Source: Microbacterium nymphoidis
GTDB lineage: Bacteria > Actinomycetota > Actinomycetes > Actinomycetales > Microbacteriaceae
Length of the DNA: 64,000 bases
Reading direction: 5' to 3'
NCBI RefSeq assembly: GCF_021044885.1
Contig: NZ_JAJNOD010000001.1
Coordinates: 1,240,001 to 1,304,000, forward strand
Positions 19,601 to 26,755 of this stretch are shown piece after piece (the stretch's first letter is position 1; every line of letters starts with the position of its first letter). The position numbers and the translations under genes are program-made. Below the pieces are notes generated by a model, which searched no databases, was not told where the DNA came from, and saw only the letters and a program-made list of their open reading frames with translations.

Positions 19601-21315
19601 ACGGCGGTCGCGCCTCCCAGATCCGTGCCGGTGATGGTTACGGCCGTGCCACCGGCTGTGGGGCCGCTGCTCGGGGAGAGAGAGGTGGCGACCGGGGCCG
19701 GGGCCACCGCCAGCGCGCGAACGGCGGAAGTGGCCAGGGGCAGTTCGATGACGTTCGCTCCGGGGAGCACCGAGACCGTGAGCGCGCGGACACGGAACAT
19801 GCCGTCCGCGGTGTCCTGCTGGTTCACGGTCAGGTCGACGATCTGGTTGAGCACGTCGTCGAGCACGGGTCGCAGCACATCCACGACCCCAGCCACGGTG
19901 GACTGCAGTGCGGCGGTGATCGCGGCCGTTCCGGCGCCGGCGACGCCGAGCACAGGAGACAGCGCCAGCCGGATCGCAGGCAGCGTGGTGTTCGTCACAA
20001 GGTTGAGCACACTACCGAGCGGTACTTCGGTATCGCCCAAAGCCGAGGTGAGGGTGATTCCACCGGTGCTCTGGACGACCGGCGCCGGCTGGGTCGAGTC
20101 GGTGAACTGTCTCAGCGTTCCGGAGAGGGTGATGGCCAGATCCGATTCCACGCTGACCAGCGGGTTGCCGGGAAGAACGCTCACGGTCGGGTTCAGGGTC
20201 ACCGTGACCTGGGTGCTCTGCAGCGCCGTCACGGCGGCATTGCCGACGTAGCCCGCGAGCGAGCCGAGCAGCGATGCCACGGTGTCGGTGATCTGCGTCA
20301 CCTCCGCAGCAGTGAGCAGCGACGTGTTGGCCGGAAGGTCGTTGAGTCCCGCGGCATGCAGCTTCGCGAGATCGATGGTGATCACGCCCGTGCCCAGGTC
20401 GATGGACACAAGACCGCTGGAATCGCGCAACGGCGTCAGCAGCAGTGCGGAGGTGACATCCCCGAGGTTCACGGTCGCGGAGATCTTCGGGGTGCCCAGA
20501 CTGATCCTGGCAAGCAGGACATCCAGCGATCCCGAGCTGACGCCGTTCAACACGGTCTGGAGGACTCCGTCGGTGGCGAACAACGCCTGCGTGGCCGTTT
20601 CCGCCGTCGATTGGAGCGCGGCGGTGAGGCCGGCGACGAGCGGCGAGGACACCCGCATCTGTGCGCCGGCAACGACGTAGTCGCTCGTCGTGGTACCCGA
20701 GGAGGCCTGAGCCTTCGAGTAGAGCGCGCCGAGGCGGAGTGTGAGGTCATCGATGATCTCATCGCTGAGTTCGGAGAGCCCGAGCTGGCCGAGAAGCGCC
20801 GTCAGCTGAACTGTGGCGTACCCGGTGTCCATGTTGGCGTCCGGATCGAGCTCGATCGCGCCAGACCCGGAGACCGCACCGCTGGCCGCGACCGCGTCCA
20901 CCGGCGACGACGCGTTCGCCACGCCGCCCAGCACACCCGCCTGCGCGGACGCCCCGAGATCCAGAAGTCCCCCGTTCGAGCCGTTCCCGATGAGTGGCAG
21001 CGACAGTCCCGGAAGGCTGACGCCGATCAGCCCATCCAGGACCGAGGCGTCGATAGACGCGCGATGCTCCCCGGGCGAGCTCGGATACGCCGACTGTGCG
21101 GTGATCAGATCCAGCAGATCAACACCCAGGAGGTTCGTGTCGATAAGGCGCGCGTACGCCTCCGACTGATCCGTCGGCGCTGCCACCGCCGGTGGCGCGA
21201 CGATCCCTATCCCGAACACGGACGCCACCGCGATCGCGGCGGTGGCGATCAGGCCGCGTGGTCGGCGCCGTGCAGTGTCGGGTGGGGGCACGGGGGGACG
21301 CGAAATCGTGAGCAC
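13603..21315 (-). CDS. Giant cell-surface protein with 22 IPT/TIG domains and LPxTG-like anchor
   Basis: 2570 residues from GTG 21315, with AAGGAG seven bases upstream. Residues 1-46 form a signal peptide ending near PPAVAAP. Residues ~47-535 resemble the N-terminal region of actinobacterial choice-of-anchor G proteins (YARLIDTNLLGVDLLDLITA; QSAYPSSPGEH). From ~540 to ~2500 I count 22 IPT/TIG immunoglobulin-like domains of 85-95 residues, each opening with a GPxAGGTxVTITG strand pair and closing near PxTFTYYD. A Thr/Pro linker, LPGTG (about 2536-2540), a hydrophobic helix and the basic tail ARRTRQAD follow, the layout of a sortase substrate. Domains 9-20 alternate between two subtypes. Expected to project from the wall as a stalk; adhesion is inference. 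No sortase gene is in the window. Confidence 0.9.
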   Translation of the reverse strand: MLTISRPPVPPPDTARRRPRGLIATAAIAVASVFGIGIVAPPAVAAPTDQSEAYARLIDTNLLGVDLLDLITAQSAYPSSPGEHRASIDASVLDGLIGVSLPGLSLPLIGNGSNGGLLDLGASAQAGVLGGVANASSPVDAVAASGAVSGSGAIELDPDANMDTGYATVQLTALLGQLGLSELSDEIIDDLTLRLGALYSKAQASSGTTTSDYVVAGAQMRVSSPLVAGLTAALQSTAETATQALFATDGVLQTVLNGVSSGSLDVLLARISLGTPKISATVNLGDVTSALLLTPLRDSSGLVSIDLGTGVITIDLAKLHAAGLNDLPANTSLLTAAEVTQITDTVASLLGSLAGYVGNAAVTALQSTQVTVTLNPTVSVLPGNPLVSVESDLAITLSGTLRQFTDSTQPAPVVQSTGGITLTSALGDTEVPLGSVLNLVTNTTLPAIRLALSPVLGVAGAGTAAITAALQSTVAGVVDVLRPVLDDVLNQIVDLTVNQQDTADGMFRVRALTVSVLPGANVIELPLATSAVRALAVAPAPVATSLSPSSGPTAGGTAVTITGTDLGGATAVTFDGLSAAVTANTPTSVTVSTPPHAAGPVPVVVTTAGGTTSPLTYTYVAAPTLAGLTPNHGPVGGGTVVTITGTNFTGASAVSFGGTAAQSYTVNSPTQITATSPAHAAGPVDVTVTTAGGASLPQTFTYYDQPVIGGGGAIGLDPDRGSTDGGTGVTITGTGFLGADDVTFDGDSRPFTVVDDTTITTTTAAHAAGPVDVVVSNPDFASDPAVFTYVPLPAITGLAPNFGPVAGGTSVTITGSGFADATVVTFGGTTLPVGAHTDTSIVVSSPPHAAGPVDVTVTNSTGVSAPQTFTYYGTPVIGDGLGDIGLDPVNGPTAGGTVVTITGSGFTGADSVTFDGTDVAFSVISDTEIEATTAAHPAGAVDVVVSNPLESSDPATFTFYDAPVIGDGGPGTNGLDPSQGPTAGGTVVTVTGENFVDGLTSVTIGTTVIPAASVTVTSGTELEFTTPAHAAGGVPVTVTTPGGTSNAQTFSYYDTPVIGDGAGDIGLDPDRGSIAGGTPVTITGTGLANVTSVTFGDQPARSFTVDSDTQISAVTEAHVAGSVQVSVANPLTTSNEVPYLYVPVPAPTSLSPTFGPTAGGTSVTITGTGFAGATQVDFGGTVLPLTNQTSDTTIVVSSPPHAAGGVNVTVTNVSGTSAPLSFTYYGQPVIGDPDAGISGLDPDEGPVAGGTAVTITGTGFTGANAVTFGGAPARSFTVVDDTRIDAVTEAHAAGAVDVVVSNPSLSSDPATFTYYDVPVIGDGGPGTDGLNPSAGPSAGGTPVTVTGDNFVAGQTSVTIGGAVIAPAAVTVASETELSFTTPAHAAGAVDVTVTTPGGTSNAQTFTYYDQPVIGDPDTGISGLDPDAGPVAGGTEVTITGSGFADVDAVTFGGAPAREFTVVSDTQIDAVTEAHAAGAVDVVVSNPALSSDPATFTYYNVPVIGDGGPGTDGLNPSFGPVAGGTPVTVTGENFVAGQTSVTIGGTVIAPANVTVASATELSFTTPAHAAGAVDVTVTTPGGTSNAQTFTYYDQPVIGDPDTGISGLDPDGGPIAGGTAVSITGTGFLGADAVTFGGVAAASFTVESDTLIEAVTPAHAEGAVDVVVSNPSFDSDPATFTYYDVPVIGDGGPGTDGLNPSVGPAAGGTPVTVTGENFVPGETSVTIGGVVIASANVTVASGTELSFTTPAHAAGAVDVTVTTPGGTSNAQTFTYYDQPVIGDPDTGISGLDPDAGPTAGGTAVTITGTGFADVDMVMFGDIPARSFTVVSDTRIDAVTEAHAAGPVDVVVSNPAVSSDPATYTYTDAPVIGDGGPGTDGLNPPFGPVAGGTAVTVSGENFVAGKTSVTIGGTVIAPANVTVASGTELSFTTPAHAAGGVPVTVTTPGGTSNAQTFTYYDQPVIGDPDAGISGLDPEVGPVAGGTVVQITGTGFTGATSVTFGGDAAASFTVESDTLIEAVTAPHAAGAVDVVVANPSSASDPATFTFYDVPVIGDGGPGTDGLNPPFGPVDGGTAVTVTGENFVDGQTSVTIGGTVIAPADVTVASDTELSFTTPAHTAGAVDVTVTTPGGTSNAQTFMYLGQPVIGDPDTGISGLDPDAGPVAGGTAVTITGTGFTGANAVTFGGAPAREFTVVSDTQIDAVTEAHAAGSVEVVVSNPALSSDPATFTYYDVPVIGDGEPGTDGLSPSFGPVAGGTAVTVTGENFVPGETSVTIGGTVIAPADVTVDSETELSFTTPAHAAGPADVTVTTPGGTSNAQTFTYYATPVIGDPEIGDLGLDPDHGPTDGGTTVTITGSGFTGANQVTFGEAPVASFTVVDDGTITAVTAAHAAGDVDVVVSNPAASSDPAVFTYEQSTGPAAPTVDGITPDNGPTSGGNEVTITGGGFTPGTTVTVDGVEAPVTVVDENTITITMPAHEAGVVEIVVTTENGSSSPVEYTYVAPGTTPTPTPTATSTTGPTTPVIPSATPTRGPGGNLPGTGTDLPIGPLALGLIVLLLGVVVAARRTRQAD
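14340..17640 (-). repeat. Six-copy higher-order tandem repeat, period about 549 bp
   Basis: Within the surface-protein gene, a two-domain unit recurs six times: a subtype A opening PVIGDPDTGISGLDPD followed by a subtype B opening PVIGDGGPGTDGLNPS. Subtype A openings fall near 17635, 17088, 16539, 15990, 15440 and 14890, giving a constant spacing of about 549 bp (183 codons). Copies are highly similar at DNA level but not identical. Such an array can expand or contract by recombination and is prone to assembly collapse. Confidence 0.85.
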
Positions 21316-21662
21316 GGGGGAGCTCCTTCGGGGGAATTTTCAGCTGTGACTCACAGGGGACAACGGGGGATGTCCCAGCGAGTTGCCAGCAAGGTATCAT
21401 GCATGTCATGCACGGTCCATAGCCTCTGACGCCACCAGCACTTCCGCGTCATCATGCGGAACGTGAGGTCATCATCATGTCGACCTCTCGCTATCCCCTT
21501 GCGCCGAAGGATGGATGTGGTGTATGCACATCGGTCCTTATTTGGATGAGTAGTGCACGAGAACACCAAGATTCGTGCATCGCTTCATCTGATCATCGAG
21601 GCAGATCGTTTCGCGTCGCCGCCGTGGGGAATAGTCGTCACCTCCGTCGCGTTCCAGCCCAC
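21316..21662. other. Divergent intergenic region of 347 bp without a gene
   Basis: Lies between the surface-protein gene (leftward) and the DsbA-like gene (rightward). It holds small inverted repeats CTGTGACTCACAG (21344-21356), GGGACA/TGTCCC (21357-21362 with 21371-21376) and a repetitive ATGCATGTCATGCA (about 21399-21412), and has lower GC than its surroundings. The open frames crossing it have no ribosome binding site and no recognisable protein. Promoters for both neighbours must lie here, but I could not place them with confidence. Confidence 0.5.
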
Positions 21663-22349
21663 ATGACCGACACCAGCACCGGCCCCGTCACTTCCCACCG
21701 CCTCGCCGTCGATGTCTGGCTCGACGTCGCATGCCCGTTCTGCGCCCTCGGCGACAAGCGCCTGGAGAACGTCCGTGCCGGGCTGCCGTTCGGTGACGAC
21801 ATCGACGTGACGTATCACTCGTACCAGCTGGACCCGTCCGCACCCGCTCACGGCGAACCGGGAACCGCGGCGCAGAAGCTCATCGCGCGCGGCATGGACC
21901 CGCGGCAGCTGGAGGCCTCGCACCGCCACCTCACCGAGCAGGGCCACGCGGAAGGATTCCGCTTCTCCTTCGAGGATTCCGTGCCGTCCAACACGTTCGA
22001 CGCCCACCGCTTCCTCCAGGCGGCGCGCGCCGAAGGTGTCCAGCAGCCTGTTCTGGACACCCTGTTTCGCGCGTACTTCTCTGACGGCGAAGACGTCGGC
22101 GACCTCACTCTGCTGCGCGATCGTGCCATCGAAGCGGGCCTGAGCGCTGAGCTCGCCGACCGCGTCGTCGCGGACGCCGACGCCTTCCGCGGCGAGGTGG
22201 AGGCAGACATCGCCCAGGCTGCCGCCTACGGCATCCAGGGCGTTCCGTTCTTCGTGATCGACGGCCGTTACGGCATCTCCGGCGCGCAGCCCTCGGAGGC
22301 CTTCGAGCAGGCCCTCACCCAGGTCTACACGGAGATCAACGCGAAGTGA
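21663..22349 (+). CDS. DsbA-family (FrnE-like) thiol oxidoreductase
   Basis: 228 residues from ATG 21663; longer in-frame starts back to 21477 add sequence unlike the family. The thioredoxin-fold active site DVACPFCALG has Cys24 and Cys27, the C-terminal cis-proline strand GVPFFVIDGRYGISGAQP is present near 197-214, and the inserted helical domain lies between. There is no signal peptide, so this is a cytosolic FrnE/polyketide-isomerase type member, acting in thiol-disulfide exchange or oxidative stress, rather than an exported DsbA. Its stop codon overlaps the start of the next gene by four bases (GTGA), so the two are translationally coupled. Confidence 0.88.
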   Translation: MTDTSTGPVTSHRLAVDVWLDVACPFCALGDKRLENVRAGLPFGDDIDVTYHSYQLDPSAPAHGEPGTAAQKLIARGMDPRQLEASHRHLTEQGHAEGFRFSFEDSVPSNTFDAHRFLQAARAEGVQQPVLDTLFRAYFSDGEDVGDLTLLRDRAIEAGLSAELADRVVADADAFRGEVEADIAQAAAYGIQGVPFFVIDGRYGISGAQPSEAFEQALTQVYTEINAK

Positions 22350-23380
22350 GCGCGCCGCTCGCCCTCTCCGTCCTCGATCTCATCCCGGTACGCACCGGAC
22401 AGAGCTCGACGCAGGCCGTCGCCTCCGCACTGGAGCTCGCGGTACGCGCCGACGAGCTGGGGTATCGCCGCTACTGGTTCGCCGAGCATCACAACATGCC
22501 GGCGGTGGCATCGACCACTCCCCCTGTGCTGATCGCTGCAGCTGCCGCGCGCACCCGCCGGATCCGCGTGGGTTCGGGCGGCGTCATGCTTCCGAATCAT
22601 GCGCCGCTGGTCGTGGCCGAGCAGTTCGCCGCGCTGGAAGCGCTCGCGCCGGGTCGCATCGATCTCGGAATCGGGCGGGCGCCGGGAAGCGATCCCGTGA
22701 TCACCCAGCTGCTGCGCCAGAGCGGCACGTCGTCCGACGTGGAGCGCTTCCCGCAGCACATCGCCGACATCCTGGCCCTCACCGGCGAGGACGGCGCCAG
22801 CATGCGGTTCGTGAGCGGTGGCGAGTACGTCGTTCGCGCCACTCCGGCGGCCATCGGCCGCCCCGACGTCTGGCTCCTGGGCTCGAGCGACTACTCCGCC
22901 CAGCTGGCGGCGCAGATGGGTCTGCCGTACGTGTTCGCGAACCACTTCTCCGGGTCGGGGCTCGAGCGCGCGCTCGATCTGTACCGCACCTCCTTCCAGC
23001 CTTCTGCCGACCTCGCCGAGCCCCGGACGTTCCTGACCGCGAACGTCGTCGCTGCGCCGACCGCCGAAGAAGCGGAGGCTCGTGCCCTGCCGCAACTGCG
23101 GATGTTCGCGCGCATGCGCACCGGAAAGCCGCTCGAGGCCCTGGAGACCGTCGATGCGGCCCAGGCCGCCACCGAGGATGCGATGACAGCGGAGTTCATG
23201 GGCTCTGCGCGCGCTCGCTGGTTCGTGGGAACCGGCGACATGGTGCGCAGCGACCTCTCGGCTTTCGCCGCGAAACACGGCCTGGACGAGGTCATGATCT
23301 CGCCGGTTGCGGGTGCCTACGAGGGTGAGGATCTCGCGACCGCTCCGGGGCGGATGCAGACGCTGGAGCTCATCGTCTGA
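22346..23380 (+). CDS. Luciferase-like (LLM class) flavin-dependent monooxygenase
   Basis: 344 residues from the GTG at 22346, overlapping the DsbA-like stop. The luciferase-like TIM barrel is clear: SVLDLIPVRTGQSSTQAV at the N-terminus, RYWFAEHHNMPAVAST (46-61), GGVMLPNHAPLVVAEQFAAL and GRIDLGIGRAPGSDP, as in the single-component MsnO8/YhbW group. Such enzymes use reduced FMN and oxygen, supplied by a separate reductase, to oxidise small organics; the substrate is unknown. Pairing with the thiol oxidoreductase suggests a redox or detoxification role, which is inference. Confidence 0.87.
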   Translation: MSAPLALSVLDLIPVRTGQSSTQAVASALELAVRADELGYRRYWFAEHHNMPAVASTTPPVLIAAAAARTRRIRVGSGGVMLPNHAPLVVAEQFAALEALAPGRIDLGIGRAPGSDPVITQLLRQSGTSSDVERFPQHIADILALTGEDGASMRFVSGGEYVVRATPAAIGRPDVWLLGSSDYSAQLAAQMGLPYVFANHFSGSGLERALDLYRTSFQPSADLAEPRTFLTANVVAAPTAEEAEARALPQLRMFARMRTGKPLEALETVDAAQAATEDAMTAEFMGSARARWFVGTGDMVRSDLSAFAAKHGLDEVMISPVAGAYEGEDLATAPGRMQTLELIV

Positions 23381-23526
23381 GGCCGGCGAACGCCCACGCC
23401 GCCCGTGTGAGCGGCCGCGGGGCTTGTTCCCGCACCGCCTCGAACCTGCCTCGTCGCACCCGGGGAGAGAGAACGAGGCCGGGCGCGGCGGCGAGCTAGA
23501 CTCCCCCTCGTACGCAGGGGGTGTCG

Positions 23527-24738
23527 ATGACGACTGAGGCAACGACGGGGACGATCACGGCGACGGGTGGCATCACCCGTCCGCCCACGCGCATGCACGC
23601 GCTCGACGGACTGCGCGGTCTCGCGGCTGTGGCCGTCGTCATCTGGCACGCGCTGATCTCCACCGACCTCGGCCGGTTCATCTCGATCCAGCTGGACTCC
23701 GCGACCGCCACCACGGCGGAACGGGCGGAGCCGTTCTCGGTGGCGTGGTGGGTGTGGGACACGCCCCTCCGGCTGGCGAGCATGGGAACGAACGCGGTCA
23801 CGATCTTCTTCGTCCTCAGCGGATTCGTCCTGGTGCTCCCGCTGCTACGCGGCAGATCCATGAATCTGTGGAGCTATTACCCGCGCCGCTTCCTCCGCCT
23901 CTGGATCCCGTCGGCGGCGTCGGTACTCTTCGCTGCAGCCCTCGTGGTCCTGACCCTCGGCGTGCCCCGCGGCGGGGAGAGCGCGTGGGTGCGGGCATCG
24001 ACGATCGACCGGCTCAGCATCGGAGACGTGATCTCGAACCTCTTCCTCATCACCGGCCGCGCTTCACTCAACAACCCGCTGTGGTCACTGAAATGGGAAC
24101 TGCTCTTCTCCCTCCTCCTGCCTCTCGCCTTCCTTTTGGTGCTCCGCGTGGACCGTCATTGGTCGCTGTGGGCCACGGTTGCGCTGTGCGCGGTGCTGAG
24201 CGGCCTCGGCGGCTGGTTCCTGGTGCCGGCCCTGCAGTTCGGTCCGATGTTCGTGGCTGGCGCCGCCGTCGCGAAGCTCTACCGCACCCGCATCGTGAAG
24301 CCCGCTCCCTGGCGGTCATGGGTGGCCACCGGCGCGGGTCTCGCGCTCATCGCCGTGCCGGATGCGGCGCGCACGTTCGGCGGGCTCGCTCTCACCGACC
24401 GAGCATCCCTGGCGCTCAGCGCCAGCGTCGTCCTCGGCGCAGCGCTCCTGGTCTTCGGGCTGAGCGTGCCGTCACGTCTCACCACGTTCGTCGGCATCCC
24501 GCCGCTGCGCTTCCTCGGCCGGATCTCGTTCGGGCTCTACCTCGTCCACGTGCCCATCATCGTCGCGGGCGCCCTTCTCCTGCCCGATGGGACCACGGCG
24601 CTCTGGTTGACGCTGCCCGCGTCGTTCATCGTCGCGTGCCTGTTCACGATCTGGGTGGACGAGCCGGCCACGCGCCTCGCGCACCGGGTCGGCACATCAG
24701 CGGCTTCCGCGGTGGCGACCGCGTCCTCGAGGGTCTGA
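23527..24738 (+). CDS. Acyltransferase 3 (OafA/YrhL) family membrane protein
   Basis: 403 residues; ATG 23527 has AGGGGG six bases upstream (a GTG two codons earlier is the alternative). The family signature HALDGLRGLAAVAVVIWH with the key His41 begins the first helix, followed by about ten hydrophobic segments, and the R-rich loop YYPRRFLRLWIPSAA is typical. Members transfer acyl groups to carbohydrates at the membrane, for example surface polysaccharide O-acetylation. There is no attached SGNH domain. It stands alone and is closed by a strong hairpin; the target glycan is unknown. Confidence 0.88.
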   Translation: MTTEATTGTITATGGITRPPTRMHALDGLRGLAAVAVVIWHALISTDLGRFISIQLDSATATTAERAEPFSVAWWVWDTPLRLASMGTNAVTIFFVLSGFVLVLPLLRGRSMNLWSYYPRRFLRLWIPSAASVLFAAALVVLTLGVPRGGESAWVRASTIDRLSIGDVISNLFLITGRASLNNPLWSLKWELLFSLLLPLAFLLVLRVDRHWSLWATVALCAVLSGLGGWFLVPALQFGPMFVAGAAVAKLYRTRIVKPAPWRSWVATGAGLALIAVPDAARTFGGLALTDRASLALSASVVLGAALLVFGLSVPSRLTTFVGIPPLRFLGRISFGLYLVHVPIIVAGALLLPDGTTALWLTLPASFIVACLFTIWVDEPATRLAHRVGTSAASAVATASSRV

Positions 24739-24753
24739 GCTCAGACGACGAAG

Positions 24754-24780
24754 AGCGGCGGATGCGAGGCATCCGCCGCT
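24754..24780 (+). terminator. Terminator of the acyltransferase gene
   Basis: Perfect 12-bp arms AGCGGCGGATGC (24754-24765) and GCATCCGCCGCT (24769-24780) with a three-base loop, 15 bases after the stop codon. Confidence 0.75.
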
Positions 24781-24869
24781 CGATCGCAGTGGTCGATCTC
24801 CCGATCTGGAAGAGACGGGCGGCGGGGGGTGCCGAGCCGTCGATCGGGCGCACGCCGTGGGGCCGTGCA

Positions 24870-24906
24870 ATGAGGACGCTCGCGAGGGGGGCGCGAGCGG
24901 CCTCAT
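24870..24906. terminator. Interrupted hairpin in the acyltransferase/LuxR convergent gap
   Basis: Nested arms ATGAGG/CCTCAT (24870-24875 with 24901-24906) and GCTCGCG/CGCGAGC (24878-24884 with 24892-24898). It may end transcription of the leftward LuxR gene, 155 bases from its stop. The rest of the 323-bp gap (24739-25061) shows no gene. Confidence 0.4.
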
Positions 24907-25061
24907 CACTGTCTCGATCGGCGTCGTCAGGGACGAACGCTCTTCGTGATCCCAGTCAACAACCCCATGCGGGTGCATGGAAGGGTGGGCGGGGAAGACT
25001 ACCCGCCCGGCCTACCCGCTCCCCTCGCCGGCGCGAGCGGACAGCCGTCCGCGCCACCCGC

Positions 25062-26687
25062 TCACCCGGCGTGGACCGAACGGGAGGGAGGATCGGCCAC
25101 GCCCAGCGCCGCCGCCTCGTCCCGGCTGGCGACACCCAGACGTTTGAGGATGTTCGCCACGTGGAACTTCACGGTGTTCGGTGAGATGAACAGCTGGGCG
25201 GCGATCTGCGCGTTCGTGCGGCCCTGCTGCAAGAGCGCCAGCACCTCGCGCTCGCGCTCGGTGAGTTCCACCCGTCGGGCGGCGCCGGTCACCGCGCTGC
25301 GCTCCGGAAGCACGTCGGCGAGCTGAGGCCGATCGACCGACCGCGCGAGTTCGCGCAGCGCCTGCACGTCGGCGTCCGGCAGGAGCAGTGCCCAGGCACT
25401 CCGCCCCGTCCCGGGGACCTGTTCCGCCACCCGGGCGAGCTCCGAAAGCGCGGCGGCCTGATTGCCCAGCCGGAGGTGAGCGGCGGCGCGGACCACGGCG
25501 TAGAGCCCCGTCGCTCGCACAGAGCGGGGGCGGTCGTCCTCCCGCAGCGCGGCGGTCAGATCGCCCGAACCGGAGACGAGTGCCGCGTGGCTGCGCAGCA
25601 CGTCCGACAGGTAGGGATCGGCCTGCAGGCCGGGAGCGCGCAGCAGAGGCCCGATATCGCCGCCGCGCATGGCCTCCGCCAGCGCCAGCAGCGTCGTCCG
25701 CCAGCCGCGATCGGGCCCCGTGACGGTGCGGGCCGCATCGGGAAGTGCCTGCAGCACCCCGATGGCGGCCTCGGGTCGCCCCAGGGCCAGGAGCGTGGCT
25801 GCATGAGCGGTCCCCAGCGGTGAGATGAGCACCGAGGGGCTCGTGGACGCCACGGCGTGCATGGTGATGTGCAGCGCCCGCTCGGGATCGATGAGGTCCA
25901 GGGCTGCCCAGATGCGCGCGGCCTGCACCAGCGCCCACCACGGATCACGACCGACCGCCGATCCGAGTTCCTGACGGTTCGGATCCAGCGCAGGTCGCGT
26001 GTAGGCGGCCACGAGCGACTGATCGCCGACGATCGTCCCCGCGATCGCGAGCCCCCAGTCGGCCTGCATGAGAGCCGGCTCGCGAGGGTCGGCCACCTGC
26101 GCCCGCACCCACGACCACAGCCGCACGGCGCGCAGGTACTGCTCCGAGAACATGTACACCATGGCGAGGTCGCTCGCCGCGACGGCGAACTCGGGCAGCT
26201 CCCGCGAGCCCACCCCCGGTTCGATCGAGAGGACGAGCTCCGCCCCGCGTGCCGCGATGCGCAGCGCACCGTCCTCGTCCCCGATCAGATGCATCGCGAA
26301 CGCCGCGAAGGAGAGATTGCGTGCCCGCTGCGCCGCCGACGCCGGGTGCTCCGCGAGGAGGCGACGGGCGGCGTCACGCAGCGGACGATCAAGGGCGTCC
26401 ACGGACCCGGTCGCCTCGGCGCGGGCGGTGGCGACGGTGAGCAGGATTCCGGGATGGGCCGGATCGCTGAGGGAGGCGACGCCCGACTCCACCGGCACCG
26501 CACCCAGCGCCTCGTGCAGCTGCAGACCCCGGGTCACGATCTCGCTGATGGCGGTGCGCCGGGCAAGCCGGTCCGCCTCCTCCGCGTGGCCCTGCCGGAT
26601 GGCGGTGACGAAGCCCGCGATGAACGAGTCCACCGACGCGTCGCGCACCCGTGACTGCGAACGCCACCCGTCGTCGTCCCCCGTCAT
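25062..26687 (-). CDS. LuxR-family transcriptional regulator with long helical sensor region
   Basis: 541 residues from ATG 26687, preceded by AAGGTGG. The C-terminal ~65 residues are a LuxR/GerE helix-turn-helix (LTEREREVLALLQQGRTNAQ, then SPNTVKFHVANILKRL). The remaining ~470 residues are alanine-rich and helical, with TPR-like pairs as in the LAL/MalT class, but no Walker A motif is present, so the ATPase module of true LAL regulators is missing. The ligand and targets are unknown. It lies 68 bases upstream of nothing related; pheA upstream is on the same strand but is a separate function. Confidence 0.85.
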   Translation of the reverse strand: MTGDDDGWRSQSRVRDASVDSFIAGFVTAIRQGHAEEADRLARRTAISEIVTRGLQLHEALGAVPVESGVASLSDPAHPGILLTVATARAEATGSVDALDRPLRDAARRLLAEHPASAAQRARNLSFAAFAMHLIGDEDGALRIAARGAELVLSIEPGVGSRELPEFAVAASDLAMVYMFSEQYLRAVRLWSWVRAQVADPREPALMQADWGLAIAGTIVGDQSLVAAYTRPALDPNRQELGSAVGRDPWWALVQAARIWAALDLIDPERALHITMHAVASTSPSVLISPLGTAHAATLLALGRPEAAIGVLQALPDAARTVTGPDRGWRTTLLALAEAMRGGDIGPLLRAPGLQADPYLSDVLRSHAALVSGSGDLTAALREDDRPRSVRATGLYAVVRAAAHLRLGNQAAALSELARVAEQVPGTGRSAWALLLPDADVQALRELARSVDRPQLADVLPERSAVTGAARRVELTEREREVLALLQQGRTNAQIAAQLFISPNTVKFHVANILKRLGVASRDEAAALGVADPPSRSVHAG

Positions 26688-26755
26688 GCCGACCACCTTA
26701 GCCGCAGCGCCACGGGCGCGCATCGCTGATTCGGTCGACTCCCGGCGACCCGGGA

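Noticed and set aside
13351..21429. Very long plus-strand open frames (about 1815 and 803 codons) opposite the TIG surface protein
   Set aside because: Arg/His/Gly-rich repetitive translations mirror the TIG repeats; the minus strand has signal peptide, TIG domains, anchor and ribosome binding site.
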